This document shows positions 25,401 to 33,582 of a DNA stretch of 53,858 nt, in pieces; within the stretch, counting starts at the first letter, position 1; each line of letters begins with the position of its first letter. The stretch covers positions 1-53,858 of the forward strand of contig CAJUKB010000009.1 of NCBI GenBank assembly GCA_910587325.1. Direction: 5' to 3'. The notes under the pieces are model-generated. The model saw only the letters and a list, made by a program, of their open reading frames with translations. It was not told the DNA's origin and did not search any database. Position numbers and translations under genes: made by a program. Origin of the DNA: an uncultured Bacilli bacterium. Lineage in GTDB: Bacteria > Bacillota_I > Bacilli_A > RF39 > UBA660.

Positions 25401-28087
25401 CGGTAAAAAATCATGTAAAAAATCATGTTGCTCTTATTAAAAGACAATTTGATACCATGGCTGGATCTTTCCATGTTGAAAGTTGGAATAACTTCACTAT
25501 TATGGTTTATGATACAGTAAAAACGATTACAGGGTACAAAACAAGTTATTTTCCTGGAACAAATATTCCAATGGGAACCTCTCCTGTTACAACATGGAAT
25601 AGAAGTGGAACGACAACGGAACCATTCTCTAAAAACTTCAATGAAGCGGTAGGAGCATGGCAATATGGTTCCGCAGCAGGTGTTGGTAATACTGCAGGAT
25701 TCTTATGGTTTATTGCAAGACCAGGACTAACAAACTACGATACTTGGACCCATGAATTTGAACATGCCCTTTACGATAAAATTATGTTGTTTAGAAAAGG
25801 GGCAAGATTACAACTAGAAACATATACAGAAGGAAATGTTCAACAAAATGAAAATTGGAGTAACAATAATATTAGTGGTTACGATGTCGGACCTTATTAC
25901 TTCAATTTTGCCTTTACCTTAGGAAAAGAAAGTATGGCAACCCAAAATTTAACACCAGAAAGAATTAATACGAGAGAAAAATTAGAAAATTATTTTAAAG
26001 GCCAATTTGACGCTTTAGAACTTCTAGATTATGTTTCAGCGAAAGCATTCATTCAATTAACTCCAGAAGAACAAGCAAAAATCGCAACAAGAATGAATAC
26101 ATCGGCTGGTTGGAGTACATGGGGAACCATTACGAAAGAACAAGCCGAAGCCATGAACTTAACAACGTTAGAATCCCTTTGGGATAATCGAATTATGTTA
26201 AGACCGAATAATGCATGGGGAGTGAGTGTTCGAGGACTTGTACCAATCAACAGTATTGGAGCAAATGATTATGGTTATGAATCCATTTGGGTAACCCGTT
26301 GGTATATGGGGCATTACGACAATGGATATGCAGATGCGTTCTCCAATAAGAAAAACATGTTTGAAATGCTAGGCTATGCTGGAGTCGATGGTTATGTAAC
26401 ATTCGGTAGTCGCATGAGTAGTTCTGATTTAGACGCTATTCAAAAAATAACCCTTGCAAAAACAGGAACTGCCATGAACTGGAAAGAATACAGAATGAGC
26501 CGCTATGCGGAAATTGAATCGAAATTGGATAACAAATATGTCAACATTGATTTAATGATTGAACAATTTGTCGATGCTTTAAGAAATGATGCGAAAAATG
26601 GCAATCGAAACATTACAAGTGGAACCAATCTTCGTAAAATCTATTACCATTACTTAAAAAGAGTCACCAACGACTTTATAGATGATCCACTAGGAACCGA
26701 CCTAGAAATGACCCACATCAAAACGGCTGAAGAATTAGTAAATAAAATCAATGCAGAACCTTATGGATATTACATATTAGACAATGACATTGACTTTAGC
26801 GGAATGACTCAAAATGTAACGCAAACATTTATGGGAAAACTAGATGGAAATGGTCATAAAATTATAGGAAACAAAATTCCAATCTTCCAAAAAATTCGTT
26901 TTGGATATGTAAAAGACTTAGTATTTGAAAGAACAGACATTCCAATGAATATAGCAAACGTTGGAGCCTTATCAGTAAGAACTGAATATAGTGTAATAGA
27001 AAACGTAAAAGCCAAAGAACTACAATTGAATTTTGGTGGAAGAAACGATGTAAGTTTAATCGGAGGATCCGTTGGAACAACTGTTACTAGTGGAATTGAA
27101 GTAGAAACATTAAAAAATAAAATCACGAGTATTGAAGATTTCCAAAAAATAAATGAAAATCCTGGTGGAATATATGTATTAGAAAACGACTTAGACTTTA
27201 CAGGCTACACAGGAAATGGTTCTGTAATTACTTCAACATTTACAGGAAAACTAGATGGAAATGGTCATACATTATCTAATTTAACAAACATGTCATTGTT
27301 TACTTCCGTAACGGGAACAATAGAAAATGTAAATATTCAAAACTTTACCAATATTGGTACGGCTACAACGGATGATGTTACAGCATTTATAAAACTAACC
27401 AATGGTGCTACTCTAAGAAACTTAAAATTTGAAAACATAACTTTAGAAGGAAGACATCGTGTAGCAGTAGTATCATCTTTTGACAATGCTAACTCAATAT
27501 TTGAAAATATTTCCGTTAAAAATGCGAATGTTAAAGGTAGTGGAGTTTACGTATCTACATTTATTGGTAGAAAATATGGTGGTACCATTAAAAATGTACT
27601 TGTAGAAGGAAATATGGAAATCACAACTACCGAAAACGGAGGAATTGTTGGAGCCTTCCAAAAAGGTGGAACTATGGAAAATGTGATTTCAAAAGTAAAT
27701 ATTCACAAAACCGAAAATACATACAAACCTGTTGAAAATAGTGAATTCAATGGTGGAATTGTTGGAAATATTTACGACAAACCAATCATTAAAAATGCAA
27801 TTGCTTTAGGAGATATGGAAGGATTTATGAGTGGAGAAATAGAAAAAGTTCCTTATAAAGTAACAGGAGCAGCAATAGCAAACATTATTGCTTCTATGGA
27901 AAACTGTTATGAATATGCAGGAGCCCATGGATCTAGTAGTGTAACAGAAGAAACAGAAAGTAAACTGAAAATAGCAACAGAAACACAAACTCATACCAAA
28001 TCTTTCTATCAAGATACGCTTCATTTTGATGAAACCATTTGGAATTTAGACACTATAGAATCTAAAGGATATCCAGAATTAAAATAA
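19484..28087 (+). CDS. giant M26/Zmp-type zinc metalloprotease with cohesin and dockerin modules
   Basis: This protein has 2867 residues. A signal peptide covers 1-24 (cut after VLA), a cohesin-like beta domain ~25-160, and a Ser/Thr/Pro-rich linker ~165-240. TM1 spans 244-263, then a Lys-rich loop, then TM2 276-296 ending AYA like a second signal peptide. A type I dockerin with two Ca2+ loops covers ~303-360. Beta repeats of ~205 residues have phase points near 456, 660, 861 and 1069. A beta-helix begins near 1316. The peptidase M26 domain contains HEFEH at 2090-2094, with Glu2112 as likely third ligand. A second beta-helix runs from ~2450. There is no LPXTG. M26 enzymes cut host IgA1 or mucosal proteins. 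Confidence 0.88.
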   Translation: MKKKIIGIIMFLILNLMVAHPVLAKTGIDAKLTANAFELKANETLEVTFSFTNFREINKGINAYKGTLEYDKNIFEEVVQSDFESLNNWEELKYNPQNGQFVAFRKVGTKTEENVVKLVLKVKKDVEATKTIVKIKDITTSEGKKDIFLSDANLNLNIIKEQIVIPSKPSTGGTINNSTNTSGSSSGNKIETSTPTNPDNTQEKIEDITQNEKPSEEDKGFDVTQDETTPNKETTQGKKTSHKFTWILICIFIQLIAIIVLYIKHKEKDKSKSINLSLIVLGIILTEFIGITSAYAYDFSKKGQLNGDSEINYADVSLLELHLIQLKNLPDDKLEFADMNMDGKITITDLTVLIQKIEKTLEYDAEIVDIDIENAFPNKNQEISVKLNADVSYGASIKRIIMNNQEYEVEKEPNTSFYTLKINAGSTARMRIFTITEARLDNDKKVKMNYTFKIDVLKDKPMMENYRVEENKDDSKLILLFNIKDAEDSIENAYVEIYDETQNLLTQEKVVKGENRIEVSVEEKKEYKANIILNYKLSNDSKDETKKGVELYEKDLQLLIDYHFTFGNLKTYKEDQETTIFSKEDQVKLVFESSNSTKHNPKTIKIGEKEYEVVEENGKFIATLDAVTELGNQTIQIDEITLSNGKRFAITENNTITIQVNKRKPEIIDLSTTEFTEMHQLKVMFKLEDLDEAVTELNLQVLDANDNEIGNINIPRNEVLSDGMVNKFFPTHMTTAYKVKIHFTYNLTGNDADTITNELAEEKTVEADPRITIKSITPSSNYVKKGGIVKLTFDLESNKTEDITRILINNINCIAVKLDNGNYEATLNVGGTSGIYPFNITKFTYSNGAVATTDETIQVEVLKDKPIVKNFAQTDNLNAKEVILRFDVEDEENTFLSGKAILTSNGVSIEKAINKGHNELTFQVEPSKKYTLKINATYDLDSNTLEGTPEEDNRITDETLATQEVELIADYQLDLKNIKTYNENGETKYFGKSEPITISFESTNSTTFEPIKAVVNGKEYPLTKKENAYYLTISSHRTSGVKTAKIEKIILSNSKELIITENNEIKVTVLKDKPTIEQFGYKENMDATISASFKVIDEEETITNGKVFVLKNGAIVKEQTLEKNDNTITFQPEENQNYIVKVIADYDLDMNVLEEDANEYKNVTLLEADITLGARKFEMKDIIRTSIYKQTADGVVEVKDLSENDLTNLDNYIAKVYLKQMPTFYTNITGYRIEDNQLKLTLDFDNVVQYSSDNKQDKLEIVFGEMNNGIAENITLEGLIREMEKNPNGTFTLTRDYDASIITKNTNTLISSFTGTLNGNGHKIYNLSKPLFDTLESATIENLILESPKLSGVNSRGTLANSATNTTIRNVHVKDLTLISGTNRVGGILGEATSSTIEQSSVTNFKITTSLHIRIGGIVGNMIGGAIKNCYVEGDLNSTQNKDGNGISGILGTGDGTELITIENCLTKVTYTNNVSARLNGDIVGLALNNNTALINNVSLSTGSNFYSIHGSTVHATSTNNYELANSGLVTNASGNRVKQVTKEELTTEFFKNNVNFDETIWDISDVSYDKPPVLQVAKVTEETTEDEKPSNSKLYIPDYSRIKKINGYTEEKDILYHNINKLMPYYDAKYLIEDGLKLQNDHLLNAKIIKHILPYRNGKLQTYLTSQSQNSLTSIKVVFEDYSVQEYNLTFKETKQNIAIYTIGEIDLEYAFNNYTIKEAASIVETIKNYISNVNYATTLDPLTASADSRLYRDHYNEMMKPLAEEIALQLLQNDGNSILNMDSELLNNKIKQELIDSGRLDKILYAYNYYHRWYHFEIGGAKVSDILLFEGKMYKDSMTIDNLTEEVLTGNLGTNATHTFFANSLSKYTGSSALTYYLDGVIRNIGGYEDINDWFTEHFSSIGILAEIPVENHPEVKYRAWDRLKGFQNFILPLSTLPKYAGYIISGPAQFQVGAQRVYIADPTTASGQNTVKNHVKNHVALIKRQFDTMAGSFHVESWNNFTIMVYDTVKTITGYKTSYFPGTNIPMGTSPVTTWNRSGTTTEPFSKNFNEAVGAWQYGSAAGVGNTAGFLWFIARPGLTNYDTWTHEFEHALYDKIMLFRKGARLQLETYTEGNVQQNENWSNNNISGYDVGPYYFNFAFTLGKESMATQNLTPERINTREKLENYFKGQFDALELLDYVSAKAFIQLTPEEQAKIATRMNTSAGWSTWGTITKEQAEAMNLTTLESLWDNRIMLRPNNAWGVSVRGLVPINSIGANDYGYESIWVTRWYMGHYDNGYADAFSNKKNMFEMLGYAGVDGYVTFGSRMSSSDLDAIQKITLAKTGTAMNWKEYRMSRYAEIESKLDNKYVNIDLMIEQFVDALRNDAKNGNRNITSGTNLRKIYYHYLKRVTNDFIDDPLGTDLEMTHIKTAEELVNKINAEPYGYYILDNDIDFSGMTQNVTQTFMGKLDGNGHKIIGNKIPIFQKIRFGYVKDLVFERTDIPMNIANVGALSVRTEYSVIENVKAKELQLNFGGRNDVSLIGGSVGTTVTSGIEVETLKNKITSIEDFQKINENPGGIYVLENDLDFTGYTGNGSVITSTFTGKLDGNGHTLSNLTNMSLFTSVTGTIENVNIQNFTNIGTATTDDVTAFIKLTNGATLRNLKFENITLEGRHRVAVVSSFDNANSIFENISVKNANVKGSGVYVSTFIGRKYGGTIKNVLVEGNMEITTTENGGIVGAFQKGGTMENVISKVNIHKTENTYKPVENSEFNGGIVGNIYDKPIIKNAIALGDMEGFMSGEIEKVPYKVTGAAIANIIASMENCYEYAGAHGSSSVTEETESKLKIATETQTHTKSFYQDTLHFDETIWNLDTIESKGYPELK

Positions 28088-28105
28088 AATGAATTGATTT
28101 TCTAG

Positions 28106-28140
28106 AAAAAGGATTGAAGTTTTAAGTACAATCCTTTTTT
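28106..28140 (+). terminator. terminator of the metalloprotease gene
   Basis: An AAAAAGGATTG stem pairs with CAATCCTTTTT, followed by further T, shortly after the stop codon. Confidence 0.85.
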
Positions 28141-28217
28141 CTTTTGGTTCTGAAGAACATAGACTTTATTCTAGCAATTTGATACAATAAATTAAGAATA
28201 AAAGAAAAGAGAAGGTT

Positions 28218-30584
28218 ATGGACACGAACAAAATACAAGGTTTAACAGAAAAAGAAGCCATTGAAAACTACAAAAAAGGCTGGGGCAATATTCCAGTAGA
28301 AACCCCCTCCAAAACGGTGAAAGAGATTATTAAAGACAATCTTTTTACTTACTTTAACTTAGTTTTTCTAATTATTGCGATTTTATTAATAATAGTGGGT
28401 TCATTTCGTGACTTAACTTTTCTACCTATTATTATTGCTAATACACTCATAGGGATTGTTCAAGAGATTCGTTCTAAAAAAGTAATTGATGAATTAACAA
28501 TCTTGCATACCCCAACTGCAATTGTCGTACGAGATGGAAAAGAAAAAGAAATTAGAGTAGAAGATTTGGTTTTACATGATGTAATCCTTCTAAAAAGTGG
28601 GAATCAAATATGTGCAGATGCTAAGGTGCTAAAAGGAAAAATCTGCGTTAATGAATCTTTACTAACAGGAGAAGAAGATGAAATAGAAAAACAAGAAAAT
28701 GATGAATTATTATCAGGAAGTTTCATTATTTCAGGAAGTTGTTATGCAGTTTTAACAAAAGTTGGAGAAAATTCCTATATTTCAAAATTAACATTACAAG
28801 CCAAAGCCATCAAAAAAGAAGAGCAATCCGAAATAATTCGCTCATTAAACAAAATAGTAAAATTAGCAGGTATTGTCATAATTCCCATTGGTCTTACTTT
28901 ATTTATTGAACAATTTATTTTTGCCCATGAAACATTAAAGGTAAGCATTCAAGCCATGGTTGCCTCTATTATTGGCATGATACCAGAAGGTCTTTTCTTA
29001 CTTGCTAGTGTGACTCTTGCCATTAGTTCTATGCGACTTGCAAAACAAAAAGTTTTGCTTCATAATATGAAATCTATTGAAACACTTTCCAGAGTAGATG
29101 TTTTATGTGTAGATAAGACGGGAACTATAACAGATGGAACGATGAAAGTAGATTCAATTGAAATTCTAAACAATTATAAAGAATCTCCAGAAATACTAAA
29201 AAAAGAAATTGCCTCTTTTGTAAGTGTACAAAATGAAGACAATGTAACGATGAAAGCCTTAAAAGAATATTTTAAAAATACCAAAGAAAAAATACCAGAA
29301 TCAGTATTTGGTTTTTCTTCCGAATTTAAGTATTGTGGGGTGAACTACCCAGATGATTCTTATGTTTTAGGAGCCCCTGAGTTTGTACTTGATTCCTCTT
29401 TTCAAAACTTTCAAACCCAAATTGAAACCTTTGCCAGTAAAGGACTTCGTGTTTTGGTATTTGGAAAATATGAAGGTAGAGTTGATGGAAAACAACTAAC
29501 AAAAGAAACAATTCCCTATGCTTTTATAGTTCTATCTAATCCCATTCGCAAAAATGCCAAAGAAACCTTTGAATATTTTAATAAACAAAATGTTGATATT
29601 AAAGTAATTTCCGGCGATAATCCTATCACAGTTTCTCATATTGCCAAAGAAGCAGGAATTAAAGGAGTGCAAGAATATGTAGATGCTAGAACACTAAAAA
29701 CAGAGGAAGAAATGTACAACGCCCTTTTAACCTATACTGTATTTGGGCGTGTAACCCCTGAACAAAAAAGAAAATTTGTAAAATTACTACAAGCCCAAGG
29801 ACATACAGTTGCGATGACAGGAGATGGAGTTAATGATTGTCTAGCCCTCAAAGATGCCGACTGCTCTATTGCTATGGCAAGTGGAAGTGATGCTGCAGTT
29901 CAAGTTGCACAATTAGTACTCTTAGAGTCTGACTTTTCAAAAATGCCAGAAGTTGTTTTAGAAGGAAGACAAGTAGTTAATAACTTACAAAGATCAGGAA
30001 GTTTATTTTTAGTAAAAAATATTTTTTCTTTTCTAATCTCTGTTCTGGCTATTTTCTTTAATGTAAGATATCCCCTAGAACCTTCGCAAATCTCTTTAAT
30101 CAGTATGTTTACGATTGGAATACCAGCCTTTTTTCTATCTCAAGTTCCAAACAAAGAAAGAATAGAAGGAAACTTTTTAAAAAATATTTTATTTAAAGCC
30201 TTTCCCGGAGGATTAGTAGGAACCATTATTGTAGCAGCCATGGTTATTTTTGGAACTATCTTTGATGCAAGCACTAGTGATATTTCCTCTGCCTCTACTA
30301 TTTTGCTTGCTGTAATTGGTTTAATGGTACTTTATAATATAAGTAAACCCATGGACAAATACAAATGGGCAATATGGCTATTCTGTGCACTTGGGTTATT
30401 GATTTCTATTCTTTTCTTAAAAGAACTATTTGCAATTACAAGAGATATGTCTATACAAGGAACTTTATTATGTATAAACTTTATGCTCATATCAGAAGTT
30501 GTTTTACGTTACTTAACGCACTTTTTTGAACTGGTTAAAAACCTAAAAGAAAAACTCGCTACTAAATTAAATCAAAAATACTAA
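28218..30584 (+). CDS. CtpE-like P-type cation ATPase
   Basis: This 788-aa P-type ATPase has phosphorylation Asp299 in DKTGTITDG, the PEGL motif in the fourth membrane helix (MIPEGLFLLASVTLA), an actuator-domain TGE (LLTGEEDE), and the hinge TGDGVNDCLALKDAD. There is no N-terminal metal-binding domain. The PEGL form plus overall layout is closest to the CtpE group, proposed to move Ca2+. The ion cannot be read with certainty. ATG 28218 follows a GAGAAGG site. It is convergent with the ABC exporter gene. Confidence 0.88.
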   Translation: MDTNKIQGLTEKEAIENYKKGWGNIPVETPSKTVKEIIKDNLFTYFNLVFLIIAILLIIVGSFRDLTFLPIIIANTLIGIVQEIRSKKVIDELTILHTPTAIVVRDGKEKEIRVEDLVLHDVILLKSGNQICADAKVLKGKICVNESLLTGEEDEIEKQENDELLSGSFIISGSCYAVLTKVGENSYISKLTLQAKAIKKEEQSEIIRSLNKIVKLAGIVIIPIGLTLFIEQFIFAHETLKVSIQAMVASIIGMIPEGLFLLASVTLAISSMRLAKQKVLLHNMKSIETLSRVDVLCVDKTGTITDGTMKVDSIEILNNYKESPEILKKEIASFVSVQNEDNVTMKALKEYFKNTKEKIPESVFGFSSEFKYCGVNYPDDSYVLGAPEFVLDSSFQNFQTQIETFASKGLRVLVFGKYEGRVDGKQLTKETIPYAFIVLSNPIRKNAKETFEYFNKQNVDIKVISGDNPITVSHIAKEAGIKGVQEYVDARTLKTEEEMYNALLTYTVFGRVTPEQKRKFVKLLQAQGHTVAMTGDGVNDCLALKDADCSIAMASGSDAAVQVAQLVLLESDFSKMPEVVLEGRQVVNNLQRSGSLFLVKNIFSFLISVLAIFFNVRYPLEPSQISLISMFTIGIPAFFLSQVPNKERIEGNFLKNILFKAFPGGLVGTIIVAAMVIFGTIFDASTSDISSASTILLAVIGLMVLYNISKPMDKYKWAIWLFCALGLLISILFLKELFAITRDMSIQGTLLCINFMLISEVVLRYLTHFFELVKNLKEKLATKLNQKY

Positions 30585-30605
30585 GTCTCCACTACTTAGT
30601 ATTTT
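30575..30605. terminator. bidirectional terminator shared by convergent genes
   Basis: The perfect stem AAAATACTAAGT/ACTTAGTATTTT overlaps both the ATPase stop and the ABC gene stop, with T-runs on each strand. Confidence 0.85.
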
Positions 30606-32355
30606 CTTTTTGTTCTTTTAACTCTAACTCATAAAGATTTTGGTACATTTTATTTTTCGCAAGTAACGCTTGATGGGTACCACTTGCTATAATTTTACCA
30701 TTATCCACAAGAAGTATTCGATCACTATTAATGACTGTTGATAATCTGTGGGCAATAATTAAAATCGTATATTCCCCTTGCATATTTTGAATAGATTTTT
30801 GAATTTCGGCTTGGGTTTCATTATCAAGGGCACTTGTGGCTTCATCAAATAAAATAATTTCTGTTTTTTGTACTAAGGCTCTAGCAATCGCTAGTCTTTG
30901 TCTTTGACCACCAGATAATGTAACACCGCTTTCCCCTACAATCGTGTCATATCCATTTTTTAAAGTGAGAATGAAATCGTGAAGGCATGCCATCTTACAA
31001 GCAGAAACCATTTCTTCTTCTGTAAGATCTTCCTTAATAATTTGTAAATTTTCTTTGATACTCATATTAAAAATATAAGGGTTTTGGCTAATAATTGATA
31101 AATTGCCACGAATCGAATCTTTATCAAGTTCTGTAATCGGAATCCCATCAATTAAAATTTGTCCACCACTCGGATAATAAAGTCCCGCAATTAAACTAAA
31201 GATAGTTGATTTTCCACTACCACTTTTTCCAACAAAAGATACAGTCTCATTAGGCTTAATTTTAAAGTTTACATCCTTTAAAACTTCTTGCTCTGCATCA
31301 TATTTGAAAGTTACGTTTTTAAATTCAATATTTCCTTTCGCTTTTTTAAGTTTTTTTGTACCAAATGTTTCTTTTGGAAACTTCTCATTTTCAATCACAT
31401 CAAAAATTTTTTCGGCGGATAAATTAAAACGTTTCAAATTGTCTAAAAAATTTTCGAAGTTAGAAGAAATACTCATAATATTTCCACGATACGATAGAAT
31501 AATAAGCATAGTAGCGACTGCTAGTTCCCCATGAAGAATAAAACCAATGCCTACCATAATAATAAGAAAATCTAAAATATCACGAATACTTCCATTGATG
31601 ATTTGAAATCTTGCTCTTGTCTTTTGGGCATTGATAGAGACTTCTCCCAAATCTTTTACTTTTTCATCAGTTTTACTTAAGAAACTTTCTTCGGCATTTA
31701 AAATTTTGATATCTTGTGCTCCTCTAACAAGTTCACTAATAAAACCAGAAGTTTCCTCTTTTTTCTTTTTCATTATTTTTCTTTTTTCTTGAATTTTATC
31801 TGCGGCATATTTTTGTCCAAAAAATAAAATTAATAAAAATACCAAATAAATTAAAAAGATAATTTTGTTTAAAAAGAAAATACTAATAAATATTCCAATA
31901 TTCGAAAGTATAAAGGTAACATAATCAATAATAACTACAAACACATCTGATAAAGTATCACTATCATTATTAATTCTTTCAATAAATAAGCCACTCGAAT
32001 TATGATTTAGTGTATTCATTTTTAATTTAAGAGTTTCTCTAGCCACCTCTAGTTGAATATTTTTCTTAACAGAATAGAAAAAACGATTCATAAAGCAATT
32101 ATTAAAATAACGAACTACATTTCTTAAAAGTTCTATACAAAGAATACAAAAAGTAATGAATGTTAATTGTTTCCATAATTCACTCGTTAAACTTACAATT
32201 TGTCTAGCAGAAAGTAGTGGAGCAATAACACTAATAGTACAATATAAAATCGAACCGATTAAAAAGAAGAACAAATACTTTTTATCTTTCTTGGCAAATG
32301 TATAGGTTTTCTTTAAATAACCCAAAAAACCTTTTAATTTCTTTTTTTCTTCCAT
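30592..32355 (-). CDS. type I ABC exporter, fused membrane and ATPase domains
   Basis: This is a 587-aa half-transporter. The transmembrane domain is at ~20-325. The nucleotide-binding domain is complete: Walker A GKSGSGKST, Q-loop in IISQNPYIF, signature LSGGQRQR, Walker B ILFDEATSALD, and the switch His in IIAHRLS. Homodimer export of a lipid, drug or peptide is typical. The substrate is unknown and no second half-transporter is adjacent. ATG 32355 has an AAGGAG site. Key residues are all consensus, in contrast to the ABC protein at 6451. Confidence 0.92.
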   Translation of the reverse strand: MEEKKKLKGFLGYLKKTYTFAKKDKKYLFFFLIGSILYCTISVIAPLLSARQIVSLTSELWKQLTFITFCILCIELLRNVVRYFNNCFMNRFFYSVKKNIQLEVARETLKLKMNTLNHNSSGLFIERINNDSDTLSDVFVVIIDYVTFILSNIGIFISIFFLNKIIFLIYLVFLLILFFGQKYAADKIQEKRKIMKKKKEETSGFISELVRGAQDIKILNAEESFLSKTDEKVKDLGEVSINAQKTRARFQIINGSIRDILDFLIIMVGIGFILHGELAVATMLIILSYRGNIMSISSNFENFLDNLKRFNLSAEKIFDVIENEKFPKETFGTKKLKKAKGNIEFKNVTFKYDAEQEVLKDVNFKIKPNETVSFVGKSGSGKSTIFSLIAGLYYPSGGQILIDGIPITELDKDSIRGNLSIISQNPYIFNMSIKENLQIIKEDLTEEEMVSACKMACLHDFILTLKNGYDTIVGESGVTLSGGQRQRLAIARALVQKTEIILFDEATSALDNETQAEIQKSIQNMQGEYTILIIAHRLSTVINSDRILLVDNGKIIASGTHQALLAKNKMYQNLYELELKEQKENTK

Positions 32356-32477
32356 ACTAAAAACTCCTTATAACATTTTTTCATTCATTATATAATGGTA
32401 TTTTAGAAAAGAAAAGACTAGAAAAAAATTGCCAAAATTGCTATAATAATAGTGTAAAAAACAAGAAAAAAATAATT

Positions 32478-32513
32478 TAAAAAGCCATAGTATGTTTGGT
32501 AATCACTATGACT
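32478..32513 (-). terminator. terminator of the DUF4474 gene
   Basis: The minus-strand stem GTCATAGT with ACTATGGC (one G-U) is followed by five T. The stem overlaps the stop codon. Confidence 0.7.
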
Positions 32514-33423
32514 TTTTATGTTTTTTATGTCCTTTTTTCTTACAATATTTTTTATGTTTTCTTCTAGGAATACTTAGTTTAATAACGAAATGATAGAAAT
32601 GTGGGGCCATATATCTTATAAAGGTAAGTTTATCAAGAGTACTACGAAAACATCTCGTAAACCACATATAAAGAGAACAATTAATATAATTAATAATTTG
32701 AACAAAGCATTTCACTAATTTATGACAATGGTTTAACTTATAATTTTTCGGCTTACAAATTGTAAAACAAATAAGAGAACCACATACGGAAATTTTATTT
32801 GCATTATATCCTGCATTTAATAACCCTTCCACAAAAGCAACCTGCATTTTTTGATTTGGGAAACGCACACAAACTTTAAGAGTTAAATCTTTAGGTCTAG
32901 AAAATCTTCCTACATCAAAACCTGTAAGCCACCAAGTAAAACCGCACCTTTTAAACAAAAAGCATTTTTTATATAATTCAAATTGCATAGGAAGAATTTC
33001 AGAATCGTTGGCACATCGAAACTCATGAGGATTTTTACAATCTTCATCCTGAATGTAAATACCTGCTTCTGCCCCTGTTGTAATTCCGTATTGTCCTTTC
33101 CAAAATTCGATACGATAAAGTTTATGGTCGTAGAAAAAATAAATTGGCTCACAATCCATCACCATGTTTAAAAAAGGTGCCTTTAAATCAAAAAAGTCCG
33201 AATATCCTACATCTCTTTGCCAAGAGTCGTTTTTAGAAATGACTATGTCTTGTTTTACATCAAATGCAAATCCAAATGGATTTAATGCTTTATTTACTTC
33301 ACATAACTTTTCTTCTTCACTCATATGACGAACTTTATGAATCACTCTTTTTCTTTTAATCAAATAAAGAACAACTAGAAGAATAACAACTATAATAGCC
33401 AAAGCAATAATAAAATAAATCAT
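32506..33423 (-). CDS. DUF4474 membrane-anchored protein
   Basis: This is a 305-aa protein. An N-terminal membrane helix (2-22) is followed by basic residues and then the DUF4474 domain at ~45-215. Landmark blocks of that domain are LNPFGFAFDVKQDI, SWQRDVGY, IEFWKGQYGITTGAE and WWLTGFDVGRFS. The C-terminus is unusually Cys/His/Lys-rich (KKYCKKKGHKKHKKS). The family is of unknown function in Firmicutes. The block order supports the assignment well. ATG 33423 follows a TAGGAGG site. Confidence 0.85.
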   Translation of the reverse strand: MIYFIIALAIIVVILLVVLYLIKRKRVIHKVRHMSEEEKLCEVNKALNPFGFAFDVKQDIVISKNDSWQRDVGYSDFFDLKAPFLNMVMDCEPIYFFYDHKLYRIEFWKGQYGITTGAEAGIYIQDEDCKNPHEFRCANDSEILPMQFELYKKCFLFKRCGFTWWLTGFDVGRFSRPKDLTLKVCVRFPNQKMQVAFVEGLLNAGYNANKISVCGSLICFTICKPKNYKLNHCHKLVKCFVQIINYINCSLYMWFTRCFRSTLDKLTFIRYMAPHFYHFVIKLSIPRRKHKKYCKKKGHKKHKKS

Positions 33424-33465
33424 TATTCACCTCCTAGTATATTGTATAGAAAATATGTAATAACG

Positions 33466-33508
33466 TAGCGGTTTGTAACTAGAAAAAAGCGTTTTTAGTG
33501 TAACGCTA
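33466..33508. repeat. long hairpin upstream of the YhcG-like gene
   Basis: TAGCG...CGCTA outer arms enclose CTAGAAAAA and TTTTTAG inner arms around AGCG. It lies between divergent genes, 22 bases before a TATAAT (33530-33535). It may be a terminator relic or a structured operator. Confidence 0.4.
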
Positions 33509-33582
33509 GGAAAAAGTAAAGATATATAGTATAATTTGTACAAGAAGTAGTAGATTCAAATTAAAAGGAAGGAAGGCATTTA

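Noticed and set aside
22015..28024. Antisense open frames across the giant protease gene
   Set aside because: They are shadows of a highly biased AT-rich coding sequence, with no ribosome sites or protein-like features.
32910..33171. Overlapping short frames inside the DUF4474 gene
   Set aside because: The DUF4474 frame has clear family blocks throughout. The others lack starts with ribosome sites.
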